Shown here: positions 1 through 9,463 of the stretch, piece after piece
Position numbering within the stretch: position 1 is the first letter of the stretch
Layout of the letters: the number at the start of each line of letters is the position of its first letter
Assembly: GCA_032716605.1 (NCBI GenBank)
Contig: CM064571.1
Location: 14,772,679 to 14,836,678, forward strand
Length of the DNA: 64,000 nucleotides
Reading direction: 5' to 3'
Source of the DNA: Paralithodes platypus
Taxonomy: Eukaryota > Arthropoda > Malacostraca > Decapoda > Lithodidae
Made by a program: the position numbers and the translations under genes
The notes under the pieces: generated by a model
What the model saw: the letters and a program-made list of their open reading frames with translations, nothing else
What the model was told of the DNA's origin: nothing
Database searches by the model: none

Positions 1-2160
1 TGGAAGTATTTAGGGGAGAGAGACTGGATCTACTTTCCGAGGAGGATGGGGACAGCTGTGCTAGGAGCGTCTCTCTTAGATTGTTCAATCTTCATTCTAT
101 GGTATAGCTGAGGTGCTAATTTAGTGATCAGAGTATGCAAGAAAGGTAAATGGTTTATTGTGAGTTAATAGAGGTTAGTAAAGGTGTTAGTCATGCATGG
201 TTAGTTCATTGATAGGAAGAATTCCTGTGCTACCTGGCAATGACTCAGAAGTCAAAACAGGGGCCAGGTATACCTCCGCGGGGGTGGGGGTCTCCCTCCT
301 CGGGTGGGCAAAAAGGGGGAGCTGGGCGCCCTCTCTCTGTGATAGTCGTCCGGCGGCTGTGGCTAGGGGCTTGCCATATCACCAGTGTTTGTAATAACCC
401 TCTGTGTATGAGACAGATGTGGGTGTCCTTAATACCAAAACCGAAGGTGCCTTGGCTAGCTGGTTTTACTCGGCTGGTTGTTAATTGTAGGGTTTGCTGG
501 ATGTGGTGGAGACTGGGTTGCTAACTCTGCCACATTTATCTGGAAGTATGGCAATAGAAGTTAGTTACTGGCGAGGCGGCTAACCTCGCACCGACGACCA
601 TTGGGTGCAGGGTTGTGAATGGGTTGTAAGAGAATAGATGGCATGCAAGGGGCTAGTAAAGTTCTAATGTTGTTCTGGCCTACTAAGTGAAGGTAGGCTG
701 GATAGGAGTATATAATATATATTATATAAAAGGTTGGAGAGCGTTAGCACCGGACAATTCAAGGATCTTCAAGAGGTATGAGAGAGAGGCTAGGTCGGAC
801 AAGAGTAGAGAAGCGCGGGGTCTTATAATGAGAGGGGAGGAGTGCAGGGGGGCTATAGGGGAATTTGACCCTAAGGTCTCTGAGCGTGGGGTGGCATTAG
901 GCTCCAGTTGATATGGAAGTTTGAAAAGGCAGTAGAATACGTTAGCCAAATGCTACCGGGGAATGCAACTATGGGGTGGTATATGAGTCTGGAAAAGATA
1001 GAGTTATGTGATCAGTCCGAGGGGTTATGGATACTATTAGTTGGCCCTGGGAACTGCGTTTTCTATGAAATATATATATACCAACAACAGCGGCAGTTCG
1101 TAGGGGTACTTAGTTATTGTTTCGGGATACTTATGACAGATACTAGTAACAAGGTTATCTTATACAATCTCTGGTTGGGGTAAGAGGTGTATGACACGAA
1201 GTAAATTGGCGTAGTGTGGACTGTGGATACGAAGGAGGCAAGGGGAAGGCGTATGACAATTGTGGAAAAGTAAATGGTAAAAGGTGAACACAATGGCGGA
1301 TAAAAATACTTAACCTAAGGATTGAATACATAGATTTATGGGGCGATGGGTCTTCAGAAGCTTAGTCTGGCAAGACAAGATGTTAGGGAATGTTAATATT
1401 AATACTTAAACTAAGGATTGCATACATCGATGAACGACGACATTATAGTCGTCGTCCTAATAAGGTGATGAAACCTGGTTGATCTGTACTTGGCACAATA
1501 CGACACAAGGACAGTGCCGCTATGTCGTATCAATACTGGTGGCAGTTAATATTATAGAGACACTTAGTTACTAGAGGAACAATGCAAGGGGGCGACTGAG
1601 CACGGGTTACATATATCTATACTAGTCATGGGAAATGATATACAAGGTCTAGGGACAGGCGTGGGTGTTTTAACTTCTAAGATATATAACATCTACTTCT
1701 CGGATGTAAGAACATACATAGATATAATTATGGCTGTCTGATGTGTTGGCATTGGCTCAACGTCGGGACAGGGCATGGGTGTTTTTAATATGAATGTATA
1801 TTCCTGTTCATCATCTTTGTAGTTAGGAGTGTAGGACACGAGGGGGTAGTGTACATGAGGTGTGGAAAAATGGTCAGTTTAGAAGGGGTATCTAGGTGCG
1901 GCCTGGAGCTGCTTAGCCCTGCTGGCTTGGGTCTGTCTGAATTGGCTGGCTCGGTCAGCTGGTCCTTTCGTTCTGTGGACCTTTCCTCTGGGTGTTTCTG
2001 TGTGGTGTTCGTTCGTGGCTTCTGTGGTGGGCTTCTCGTTCTGGGGCATTTTACTTACATCGGTCACATAGGCTATAGCCATTTGTGATGACATAGGCCT
2101 ATATGCTACTATATAGGCCTAATATCAATATCCTAAGTAGCCTACCAATGCTTATAATTA
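1..2160. other. Unassigned intergenic DNA
   Basis: No coding region could be supported. Open frames at about 197-524, 687-911 and 908-1183 are short and show no recognisable motif. Small repeats are visible: a block of about 30 bp containing 'ctaaggattg' occurs at 1304-1334 and 1401-1430; a phrase 'gggacagg(c/g)...tgggtgttttaa' occurs near 1653 and 1764; and a short hairpin with arms cgacgac/gtcgtcg lies at 1434-1453. The stretch may be an old, unrecognisable repeat. Confidence 0.5.
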
Positions 2161-2175
2161 TATGCCTATACAAAG

Positions 2176-2281
2176 GTCTTAAAATTGACAAAGAAATGGG
2201 GCGAAAAGTCTAAATAATAGCCAAACTAATGCGGCTAACATCTTAAAATTACAAAACTAATGAGATTAATCATGAGGGAAA
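2176..2281 (-). repeat. Degenerate fragment of the 'gcgattttaagac' TTAA foldback MITE family
   Basis: The phrases 'ttaaaattgacaaagaaatg', 'ccaaactaatg.ggc' and 'catgaggga' follow the same order as in the right halves of the MITE at 61484-61811 and its relatives beyond the assembly gap. It is degenerate and has no visible target duplication. It is the main repeat tying the left part of the window to the right part. Confidence 0.55.
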
Positions 2282-2293
2282 AGGATCCCATAA

Positions 2294-2355
2294 CATAACA
2301 TATGCTCTGCACTTCTCTCTGTGTGTGTAGCCTATATATAACATACAGTATATAG

Positions 2356-2427
<72 letters not shown>

Positions 2428-2486
2428 CTACATACTGTATATATATAGGCTACACACACAGAGAGAAGTGCACAGTATATGTTATG
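2294..2486. repeat. (TA)n microsatellite at the centre of a long palindrome
   Basis: A (TA)n tract at about 2358-2425 is flanked by inverted arms. The left arm holds 'acttctctctgtgtgtgtag' then 'cctatatataacatacagta'. The right arm holds 'tactgtatatatataggcta' then 'cacacacagagagaagtgca'. The arms run roughly 60-70 bp each, so the block can form a large cruciform. Confidence 0.85.
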
Positions 2487-2562
2487 ACTAACATTTCAGG
2501 TTGCTAACGTAAGCGGGATCTCATTCTGATCCTGAACGAGTTAATTTGCATGCATTTATATG

Positions 2563-2670
2563 GTGACTGGACGACTCGGCCCATGGGACAACTCGGCTCG
2601 GACAGCTCGGCCCAATTTTGGACAACTCGGCCACGACAGCGAGACAGCTCGGCCCCATGTTATGCTATGG
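2563..2670 (+). repeat. 'ctcggccc' array, copy A (plus orientation)
   Basis: Starts 'gtgactggacgactcggccc' and contains repeated gacaactcggc/gacagctcggccc words, ending 'ccatgttatgctatgg'. It is the inverted mate of copy D at 10364-10493, which has the same start and the same ending. The two could be terminal inverted repeats of one large mobile unit, or spread copies of a minisatellite-bearing element. Confidence 0.75.
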
Positions 2671-2740
2671 TTAGGTTAGGTTAGGTTAAGTTAGGTTAGG
2701 TTAGGTTAGGTTAGGTTAGATTAAGTTAGGTTAGGTTAGA
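2671..2740 (+). repeat. Interstitial (TTAGG)n telomere-like repeat
   Basis: About 13 units of ggtta/ggttaag variants in tandem directly after array A. TTAGG is the usual arthropod telomere unit. An internal position next to a repeat array suggests spread with a mobile element or old telomere-like insertion, not a chromosome end. Confidence 0.85.
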
Positions 2741-2825
2741 TAGGGACAGTGATTCCAAAATGATCAATACGAGAAATAAAAGTGAATGAATTGTCACTTG
2801 TTTGATGAAACGAACAGATAGATAC

Positions 2826-3274
2826 TGTAATGCCCTCGAAAATGTCCCGCACCCACAATAATACTAACCCGAGTTGACGTCAGGTATAGCGTAAAATAGT
2901 CGTAGATGGTAAGTCCAATAAACTCATCTCGAGAGACTATCACCGTGGTTCGAAAATAGTCGTAGATGGTAAGTCCAATAAACTCATCTCGAGAGACTAT
3001 CACCGTGGTTCTTAAAAATCGGACTAAGGTTGCTATACTTTTGTACGTCCGTGGTAGTACAGTGGGTTAGCGCGCGGGCCTGGTGGTGATGGTGGTGCGT
3101 CACTAACCAGGGTTCGAACCCCACCCAAGGCATCTCAAAACCTGTGGGTTTTTAGGGGGGTTAAATTCCCTTCAGAGGTTCGTACCCCGCGCCAGGTACC
3201 AGGAAAGATTGATCCTAAAGGTAGCCTGGGGATAATTCCCATTCCTATATAACCTGGAAAAACCTAGCATAACA
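2826..3274 (+). repeat. 5' LTR of the Gypsy element
   Basis: Begins TGTAATGCCC and ends 'cctagcataaca', immediately before a primer-binding-like 'ttggcggcagcgg'. A 60-bp block is tandemly duplicated at about 2894-2953 and 2954-3013; each copy includes the word AATAAA, a possible polyadenylation signal. The middle of the LTR carries a tRNA-like segment with Pol III boxes. The same LTR family recurs at 8095-8541 (inverted), 10903-11304 and 11454-11859. Confidence 0.88.
3055..3122 (+). promoter_or_regulatory. tRNA-like type 2 Pol III promoter inside the LTR
   Basis: Box A-like TAGTACAGTGGG at 3055-3066 fits the consensus TRGYNNARNNGG at every fixed position. Box B-like GGTTCGAACCCC at about 3111-3122 fits GWTCRANNC. 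The intervening sequence includes 'gggttagcgcgc', typical of a tRNA D-arm. The spacing is in the tRNA/SINE range. The same boxes are conserved in all four LTR copies in the window. Whether Pol III uses it is inference. Confidence 0.72.
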
Positions 3275-3355
3275 TTGGCGGCAGCGGTGGTTATTGATTC
3301 GGATAAAAGGTTGCATTACATTGCAAGTTTGGAACAGCTAGAACACGAGAACATC

Positions 3356-4288
3356 ATGGCGCAACCTACTCACACTTCCATCCCAAATTATGATGAAACA
3401 AGTTATGGGATCGAAATATTCATGGACGTAGTGAAACCCGTACTTGACATGACTTATACCACGGACGCACAAAAAATAGCCGTAACATTAATACACCTGG
3501 GAAAAGCCGTTTCCCTGGTTGCCCATCAAATGCACCCTGATCTCACCTGGAACGAATTTCGCACAATAGTGATAGAAGCCATTAAGCCTTCGTTGGGCGC
3601 TTTCGTGGCCCACACCCGTATCCTAGACACGAAATTCGAAGGCGATCTAGATGCCACAGTGAGTAAGCTTGCCCAACACATAAAAAATTCTTTCCCCACG
3701 TTGACCAAAATCCAACAAGAACAGCAAATTCTGGTCAACCTTGTGTCGATATTGCCCTCAGCAGTAAAAGACCATTTCCGGGTGCACGATTTCGTCGGAT
3801 ACAAAAAAGACCTCATCACGATCCGACGTATTTTGGCCGTGCGCACAGAAGCACCCACCCAAATCGCTGCAATAAAGAGGTTTCCCACGCACCCGCAGCA
3901 AACCAACCACCAAAACCCCAAGAATGCCTACCCAGCCTCATCTTTCAACAACAGACCCACCTACCCTTCCGGCAAGCCCCAACCCAGTAGACCCCGGTTC
4001 CAACCGTCCCAGCCACGCAGAATCTTCAACCGGAACAGCAACTACAACACCTACCAAAGTAAAAACCCTACCTTAGTCAATATCAACCCCTATGATTTCC
4101 CTGCCTGTAATGCTCAGTGTGCCCTCCACCAAATTCGTGACTCTGCCAAACCACGCCCCTCTACTCCTCGCATTTCTGTAAATGAAGAGGAGTGGGGACA
4201 AGAGGAAGAAATTGCCCCCCATACCATGACCTCAGACGATACCGAGGAAACCCTGGAAGAGGTAGATACCGACCCCCAGGATTTTTAA
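3356..4288 (+). CDS. gag: Gag-like protein of Gypsy element
   Basis: A 310-residue open frame from the first ATG after the LTR and primer-binding site (the frame is open from 3275 with a non-ATG start). The N-terminal two thirds looks like a globular capsid: hydrophobic and helical, with words such as WNEFRTIVIEAIKPSLGAF. The last third is proline-, asparagine- and arginine-rich, with no classical CCHC knuckle. The end is acidic. It overlaps the protease frame by about 97 bp in the -1 frame, suggesting programmed -1 frameshifting or decay. It would package element RNA in the cytoplasm. Confidence 0.72.
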   Translation: MAQPTHTSIPNYDETSYGIEIFMDVVKPVLDMTYTTDAQKIAVTLIHLGKAVSLVAHQMHPDLTWNEFRTIVIEAIKPSLGAFVAHTRILDTKFEGDLDATVSKLAQHIKNSFPTLTKIQQEQQILVNLVSILPSAVKDHFRVHDFVGYKKDLITIRRILAVRTEAPTQIAAIKRFPTHPQQTNHQNPKNAYPASSFNNRPTYPSGKPQPSRPRFQPSQPRRIFNRNSNYNTYQSKNPTLVNINPYDFPACNAQCALHQIRDSAKPRPSTPRISVNEEEWGQEEEIAPHTMTSDDTEETLEEVDTDPQDF

Positions 4289-4815
4289 AGTATCCCCCGC
4301 CCACGATGGGCTCGGCGGGGGACGCCATAACTAGTCGCACTGCCCCCATTTATTACATGGCCAAAATCAAGGACATTCCTGTCCGCTTGCTAATCGACAC
4401 GGGAGCTGCCAAGTCATGTTTGTTCAAATCTTACTATGAAAAACATCCCCGACGATTTGGCCCTTTGTTAAACACCAAAACAGAACTCATCTCAGCTGCT
4501 GATACTTACTTAAATCTCCTAGGAGACACTTTACCCCTATCAGTAACTACTCCTGACCCCCATGCTCGTTGTTATCACACATTTACAGTATTTTCCTCCA
4601 ACTGTAAACATTATGATGGTTTCCTTGGACTTGACCTCCTTCAAAAACTCCGGGCCCAGATTGACTGCGGCCAAAGGCTGATCTCATTCAAAAACAAATT
4701 CCAGCCCAAAGCCTCTGACAAACCAATCACGCAGAAACCCATTCCCAAAAAGAAAAAACAACCCCCCCCCCCCCCCTCAACAAACCCTCATTCAGGGTTA
4801 CTAAGTTGCAGCTAG
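4192..4815 (+). CDS. Retroviral-type aspartic protease region
   Basis: The protease domain is recognised by LLIDTGAAKSCL (catalytic DTG at about 4397-4405) and the downstream flap/dimer word DGFLGLDLL at about 4615-4640. The open frame begins inside the gag end and lies in the -1 frame relative to gag. It runs into a lysine/proline stretch with a C-run near 4760-4778, where a frame break ends it. In Gypsy elements this enzyme cleaves the Gag-Pol polyprotein. Confidence 0.75.
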   Translation: MGTRGRNCPPYHDLRRYRGNPGRGRYRPPGFLKYPPPTMGSAGDAITSRTAPIYYMAKIKDIPVRLLIDTGAAKSCLFKSYYEKHPRRFGPLLNTKTELISAADTYLNLLGDTLPLSVTTPDPHARCYHTFTVFSSNCKHYDGFLGLDLLQKLRAQIDCGQRLISFKNKFQPKASDKPITQKPIPKKKKQPPPPPSTNPHSGLLSCS

Positions 4816-5705
4816 CACTAAGGTGACTCCTAAAACCTCACCTTGCCCCGAGATCTCTCAAAACCTCACTCAATTCAGTAAAAAAATGCCTCAACAAACG
4901 AAAGAAGACAAGTACAAGCAACTCCCTCTCGGTAATCCCCTCAATTCTCGTAACTCTGTCCAGAATAAATCCTCCCATGTTTTCAGGACAGACTCTGATA
5001 TATGTAACCATAATTCTATCCAATGTTTATGTACACATGTTTCCAGAGAAAATGCCGACCGATGTACCCAACAATGTTTCCCCCATGCCCCCAGAAATGT
5101 TAACAACCCCAAATCAATACACCAGTCCTACACCAATAACCCATGTTCTACACCTCACTTTTTCCCCACCAACCCTCCGCAGTCCCCCCAGCAAATCCCG
5201 TTTTCTAACTCGCTCACCTCGCACCCCTCTGAACCGCCCGCACGCGCCGTTAATCCCCCCCTCACGCGTGCCGACCGAGGGACACAACCATGTTCCCACC
5301 ATGCCCCCAGAAATGCCCAGCTATTCCACCACCCCCCCAATCCCCCTCGTGACAGTTTTTACGTCAGTAGCTCCCTTCCACCCCCACACAATTCACACCC
5401 CTAGAAAACTTCACAACCCCACACTTGACTCGCCCTCTCATGACAAACATAACCACCAAAACCACATGAACGCCAAACAAACCGTTACTGCCACCGACAA
5501 CGCTCCCCCCACCAACCCTCCGCAGTCCCCCCAACAAATCCCGTTTTCTAACCCCCTCACACCGCGCCCCACTGATCCTCTCACACGCGCCGTTAATCCC
5601 CCCTCACGCGTGACCCCCACCAAAGTGACCTTGCCCCCCTTATAAGTACCAAACACCTGCTCGCCAGTCAATCCCCCACCATTATTAGCCCAGCGGTAGT
5701 TCAGG
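4816..5705 (+). pseudogene. Proline-rich pol linker with internal direct repeats, frame-broken
   Basis: Between the protease and RT the sequence is C-rich and shows two overlapping open frames (4823-5404 and 4977-5645), neither continuous with pol. A block of about 100 bp starting 'ccccaccaaccctccgcagt' at 5165 is repeated from 5509, and 'catgcccccagaaatg' recurs at about 5084 and 5302. It is probably an expanded low-complexity spacer of the polyprotein. No domain is recognised. Confidence 0.5.
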
Positions 5706-7160
5706 ATGAATGCCAAATTCCCCCCCCACCATCAAAAATGGGTGAACCTGCGGCCCATATCCCAAACTCACATGGTATTTTCCCCTACTAACACATCCCC
5801 CAACCCCCATCGTTGCCTCTTACAACCCGCCATCATTCCCGCTCGTATCAACCACATTCTCGTAGCAAATATCTCCGAGGAACCCCTGACATTACCGAAA
5901 GGTCTCATTATAGGAGACCTCGAAACTTTCGATGACCTCCCCATACATTGTAACGACACCCCTACCAGCCTCCAATTGCCCCCTCTTCCTGAGACACTAT
6001 CTGACCACCAAAAGAACGGCATGTACGACCTACTGCTGGAATTCAGTGACGTCTTTGCCCAACAACCCACCGAAATCGGACAGACGGATGTAGAACAACA
6101 CATCATTAACACCACAGGCCCCCCCATACGACAACCATCCCGTAGAAAGAACCCCATACAACGTCAGGAAGAGGAACGCCAAGTCCAGGAAATGTTAGAG
6201 GCCGGGATTGCCACCCCGTCCATTAGCCCCTGGTCTTCCCCTGTTGTCTTAGTCAAAAAGAAAGATGGGACAACCCGTTTTTGCGTCGATTACAGGAGGT
6301 TAAATGACATAACCATTAAAGACGCTACGCCCTTACCCCGAATAGACGATTCCCTTGACTCCCTATACGGATCCAAATGGTTCACTACCCTCGACTTGCA
6401 AGCAGGGTATTGGCAAGTGCCTATCAAGGCCGAGGACCAAAAGAAAACAGCATTTTCCACTAGTGGTGGCCATCACTATGAATTTAACGTCCTACCTTTT
6501 GGCCTCTGTAACGGACCCGCCACTTTCTCCCGTTTGATGGAAACGGTATTACATGGCCTAACCTGGGAAACCTGCCTAGCCTATCTGGACGATATTATTG
6601 TGTACTCTCCAACCTGGGAAGAACACCTCCTCAGGTTGAGACAAGTCCTGCAAAGAATCCGAGCCGCCGGGTTGAAATTAAAACCCTCAAAGTGCGTGAT
6701 TGCCCGGAATTAGGTAGATTTTCTCGGACACGTGATATCTGAACATGGTATTGCGCCAGATCCAAAGAAACTTCAAGCCATACAAAACCAAACCCCACCC
6801 ACCACGGTTAAAGGAATACGTTCGTTTCTAGGTTTAGCCACATACTACAGACGTTTCGTCCCCCACTTTGCCACCATAGCCAGACCCCTCCACCAACTTA
6901 CCCACAAAGACACCCCGTTCGCCTGGACCCCTGAAAGAGACCTCGCGTTTAACACTTTGAAGCAAAAGCTAATCCAAGCCCCTATTGTCGTTTTCCCTGA
7001 CTACCAGAAACCTTTCCGTCTCTATACCGACGTATCTCTGTACGCCATAGGTGCAGTATTAGCTCAATTCAGAGATGGAAAGGAACATGTGATAGCGTAT
7101 GCCAGCTCCACACTCACCCACCCCAACAGAATTACGCAGCCACCAAGAGAGAGTGCTTAG
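5706..7160 (+). pseudogene. pol: Gypsy reverse transcriptase and RNase H, one nonsense codon
   Basis: RT begins with the usual primer-grip lead-in (GIATPSISPWSSPVVLVKKK), the VDYRRLN motif and FTTLDLQAGYWQV (motif A Asp), then catalytic YLDD at 6582-6593. A TAG at 6711-6713 interrupts an otherwise continuous frame just before VDFLGHVIS. The connection/tether (FLGLATYYRRFVP) and RNase H (YTDVSLYAIGAVLAQ) follow. The frame breaks near 7135, where the next expected RNase H words continue in another frame. RT catalytic residues are intact, so decay is mild. Confidence 0.88.
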
Positions 7161-8095
7161 GGATCATTTGGGCACTCAGCCACTTCCGGTCATTTGTGTT
7201 GGGCGCAAAACTCGAAATAATTACCGACCATCAATCTTTACAATGGCTGCGTAGGTGCGAAACCAACTCAGCCATTTTGGTACGTTGGAGAGAGACACTA
7301 GAGGACTACGACTTTACCATACAATATCGTCCCGGCAAACTCCATACTAATGCAGACGCCCTGTCACGTTTGCCAGTACCAAAAGACCCCCCCACCAACC
7401 TAGCCGCCTTACAAAACACTCAATTGGTATCTACCCCAACCCCCCGACAGAATGCCCCCCCAGCCCCCTCCCTAATTCAATCTTGGGAAGCACGAATCAG
7501 ACCCCCCTGGATACCGTTAAATGTCTTCAGGAAACTGACTCGCTGGGGAGATCAACTTGCCACAGACACTGGTCACATAATCTTGGACCCCACCATAGCC
7601 CACGACTACATTATTGCCATCCACGAGGGAAACGGCATACACCTTGGACAAAAGAAAATGTTAAAGATCTTCACAGACCAATACTGGACCCCCAACCCCT
7701 CCAAAATTGCACAACGAGTGACAGAATCCTGCAAACCGTGTTTATTGGGAAAGGATAGATCACGCACCCCAGGCCCAGCTGGTACCATTTCTGCCAACAA
7801 ACCGTTCCAAGTCCTATCCCTCGACATCATGGGCCCGTTCCCTTCTTACGCTGGCAACCGCTATATCGTCACATTTGTAGACGTATATTCAATTTTTTTT
7901 ATAGCCTGCCCAGTTAAAGACCACACAGCCACCACAGTCGCCACACTGCTTGCCACAGAAGTGTTCCCTATATTCGGCCTTCCCCTTGCTCTTCTATCGG
8001 ACAATGCCCCCGAGTTTAGTGGACACGTTTGGCAACAATTCACCCAACAATGCGGTATTAAGATTAAACACTCATCCCCGTACTGGCCTCAATGA
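7161..8095 (+). pseudogene. RNase H end and truncated Gypsy integrase
   Basis: The open frame 7196-8095 starts with the RNase H end (TDHQSLQWLRR), followed by the HHCC zinc domain (HEGNGIH at about 7621, CKPC at about 7732) and the catalytic core with two Asp: LDIMGPFP at about 7823 and SDNAPEF at about 8000. It stops after SSPYWPQ, exactly where the inverted LTR begins. The third catalytic residue (Glu) and the whole C-terminal domain are therefore missing and the enzyme cannot be active. Confidence 0.88.
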
Positions 8096-8541
8096 AATGC
8101 TAGGTTTTTCCAGGTTAAATAGGAATGGGAATTATCCCCAGGCTACCTTTAGGATCAACCTTTCCTGGTACCTGGCGCGGGGTACGAACCTCTGAAGGGA
8201 ATTTAACCCCCCTAAAAACCCACAGGTTTTGAGATGCCTTGGGTGGGGTTCGAACCCTGGTTAGTGACGCACCACCATCACCACCAGGCCCGCGCGCTAA
8301 CCCACTGTACTACCACGGACGTACAAAAGTATAGCAACCTTAGTCCGATTTTTAAGAACCACGGTGATAGTCTCTCAAGATGAGTTTATTGGACTTACCA
8401 TCTACGACTATTTTCGAACCACGGTGATAGTCTCTCGAGATGAGTTTATTGGACTTACCATCTACGACTATTTTACGCTATACCTGACGTCAACTCGGGT
8501 TAGTATTATTGTGGGTGCGGGACATTTTCGAGGGCATTACA
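8095..8541 (-). repeat. Second LTR of the Gypsy element, inverted
   Basis: This is the reverse complement of 2826-3274, including the 60-bp internal duplication (8362-8421 and 8422-8481, with one difference: tctcaagatgag against tctcgagatgag) and the Pol III boxes. The homology to the LTR/primer-binding junction fades around 8090-8097, where 'caatg' is shared with the integrase end, giving a microhomology-like junction. The outer end TTACA is followed by target duplication GATAC. Confidence 0.9.
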
Positions 8542-8650
8542 GATACATAAATAGATAGGGACATAGTGATTCTAAATTATCAATATAGCCATCTATAGCC
8601 ATCTATATTGTTTTCATGTTGTCGAAGCAAATAAGGGTTGTGAAAGGCAG

Positions 8651-8766
8651 AGTTGTCTCGCAATTAACACTGGGCCGAGCTGTCTCGGTTTTACTGGGCC
8701 GAGCTGTCTCGCTGTGGGCCGAGCTGTCCGAGCCGAGCTGTCCCGTGGGCCGAGTAGTCTAGCATT
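8651..8766 (-). repeat. 'ctcggccc' array, copy B (minus orientation)
   Basis: Reads on the minus strand as 'gaatgctagactactcggcc' followed by gacagctcggccc units and a degenerate 'cgagacaactc' end. It is the inverted mate of copy C at 9280; both share the start 'atgctagactactcggccc' and the ending 'gtgttaattgcgagacaac'. Confidence 0.75.
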
Positions 8767-9279
8767 CATTTATATGTGGCAACCAAAAATTATCACTAAT
8801 AGTAGCCTACAGGCCACAGAGGCTAGTTTCCAGTGACATTACATGGCATTTTCCTTTACCATCATTATCTCCGATAGACTGGAAATGGTGTCGTATTTCA
8901 CACCCAAATGCCATAAAAGGGTATCCAATATTAAGCCAACTCAACCCTGCTCTTCCACAGGGTCGAAACTCAACCCGATTCAGACTTTCGGAGCTTGATA
9001 ACAGTTTTAAGACTTTTTGTATATATCCATATATAAATAATTGATTTGGATGTCATAATTATAAATGTACCTAGCTATATCCTCAGAATGTCCAAAAGAA
9101 GCATCATAATCCTATAGAAGGCCGATAACCTACCAGAGTTATTATATATAATACCCCAAAGTAAGCGATTATATTATAGGAATATTCATCACAATTTTTT
9201 ACAAATTCAGCTAGATCAAAATAATATCGAAATGATGGATCAAATATTGATCTTGATATGTAAAGCCTGTTGTTTATAC
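8767..9279. other. Spacer between inverted arrays B and C, unassigned
   Basis: AT-rich, no open frame of interest and no recognised repeat. It is the loop of the inverted pair B/C and could be the interior of a small non-autonomous element with B and C as ends, though those ends would then face outward in an unusual arrangement. Confidence 0.4.
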
Positions 9280-9463
9280 GAATGCTAGACTACTCGGCCC
9301 ATGGGACAGCTCGGCCCACGGCGAGACAGCTCGGCCCACGGCGAGACAGCTCGGACCACGGCGAGACAGCTCGGCCCACGGCGAGACAGCTCGGCCCACG
9401 GCGAGACAGCTCGGCCCAGTAAAAACGAGACAGCTCATCCCCGTGTTAATTACGAGACAACTC
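9280..9463 (+). repeat. 'ctcggccc' array, copy C, with 20-bp tandem units
   Basis: After 'aatgctagactactcggccc' there are five near-identical 20-bp units of acggcgagacagctcggccc (one with ggacc), then a 'cccagtaaaaacgagacagc' variant and a degenerate end. This is the largest of the four arrays; expansion of the 20-bp unit is local to this copy. Confidence 0.85.

Larger units (their letters stand above)
2821..8546 (+). mobile_element. Ty3/Gypsy retrotransposon with inverted LTRs and GATAC target duplication
   Basis: A full LTR lies at 2826-3274, followed by gag, protease, RT/RNase H and a truncated integrase, then a second LTR in opposite orientation at about 8095-8541. The outer ends are TGTAATGCCC and GGGCATTACA. 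They are flanked by the direct 5-bp repeat GATAC at 2821-2825 and 8542-8546. The unit behaves as one integrated molecule with two U3 ends outward. Normal LTR elements have direct LTRs, so this is a rearranged product. The proteins carry one nonsense codon, one frameshift and a lost integrase C-terminus. Confidence 0.9.

Noticed and set aside
2341..2430. CRISPR-like or regulatory reading of tandem repeats
   Set aside because: Repeats here are microsatellites, minisatellites or MITEs; no unique spacers of constant size and no cas-like genes.
2667..2744. TTAGG tract as a chromosome end
   Set aside because: Only about 70 bp, degenerate, and with unique DNA on both sides.
3055..3122. Free-standing tRNA gene
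   Set aside because: Box A and box B fit, but acceptor and anticodon stems do not fold as a normal tRNA by eye, and the segment is embedded in an LTR repeated four times.
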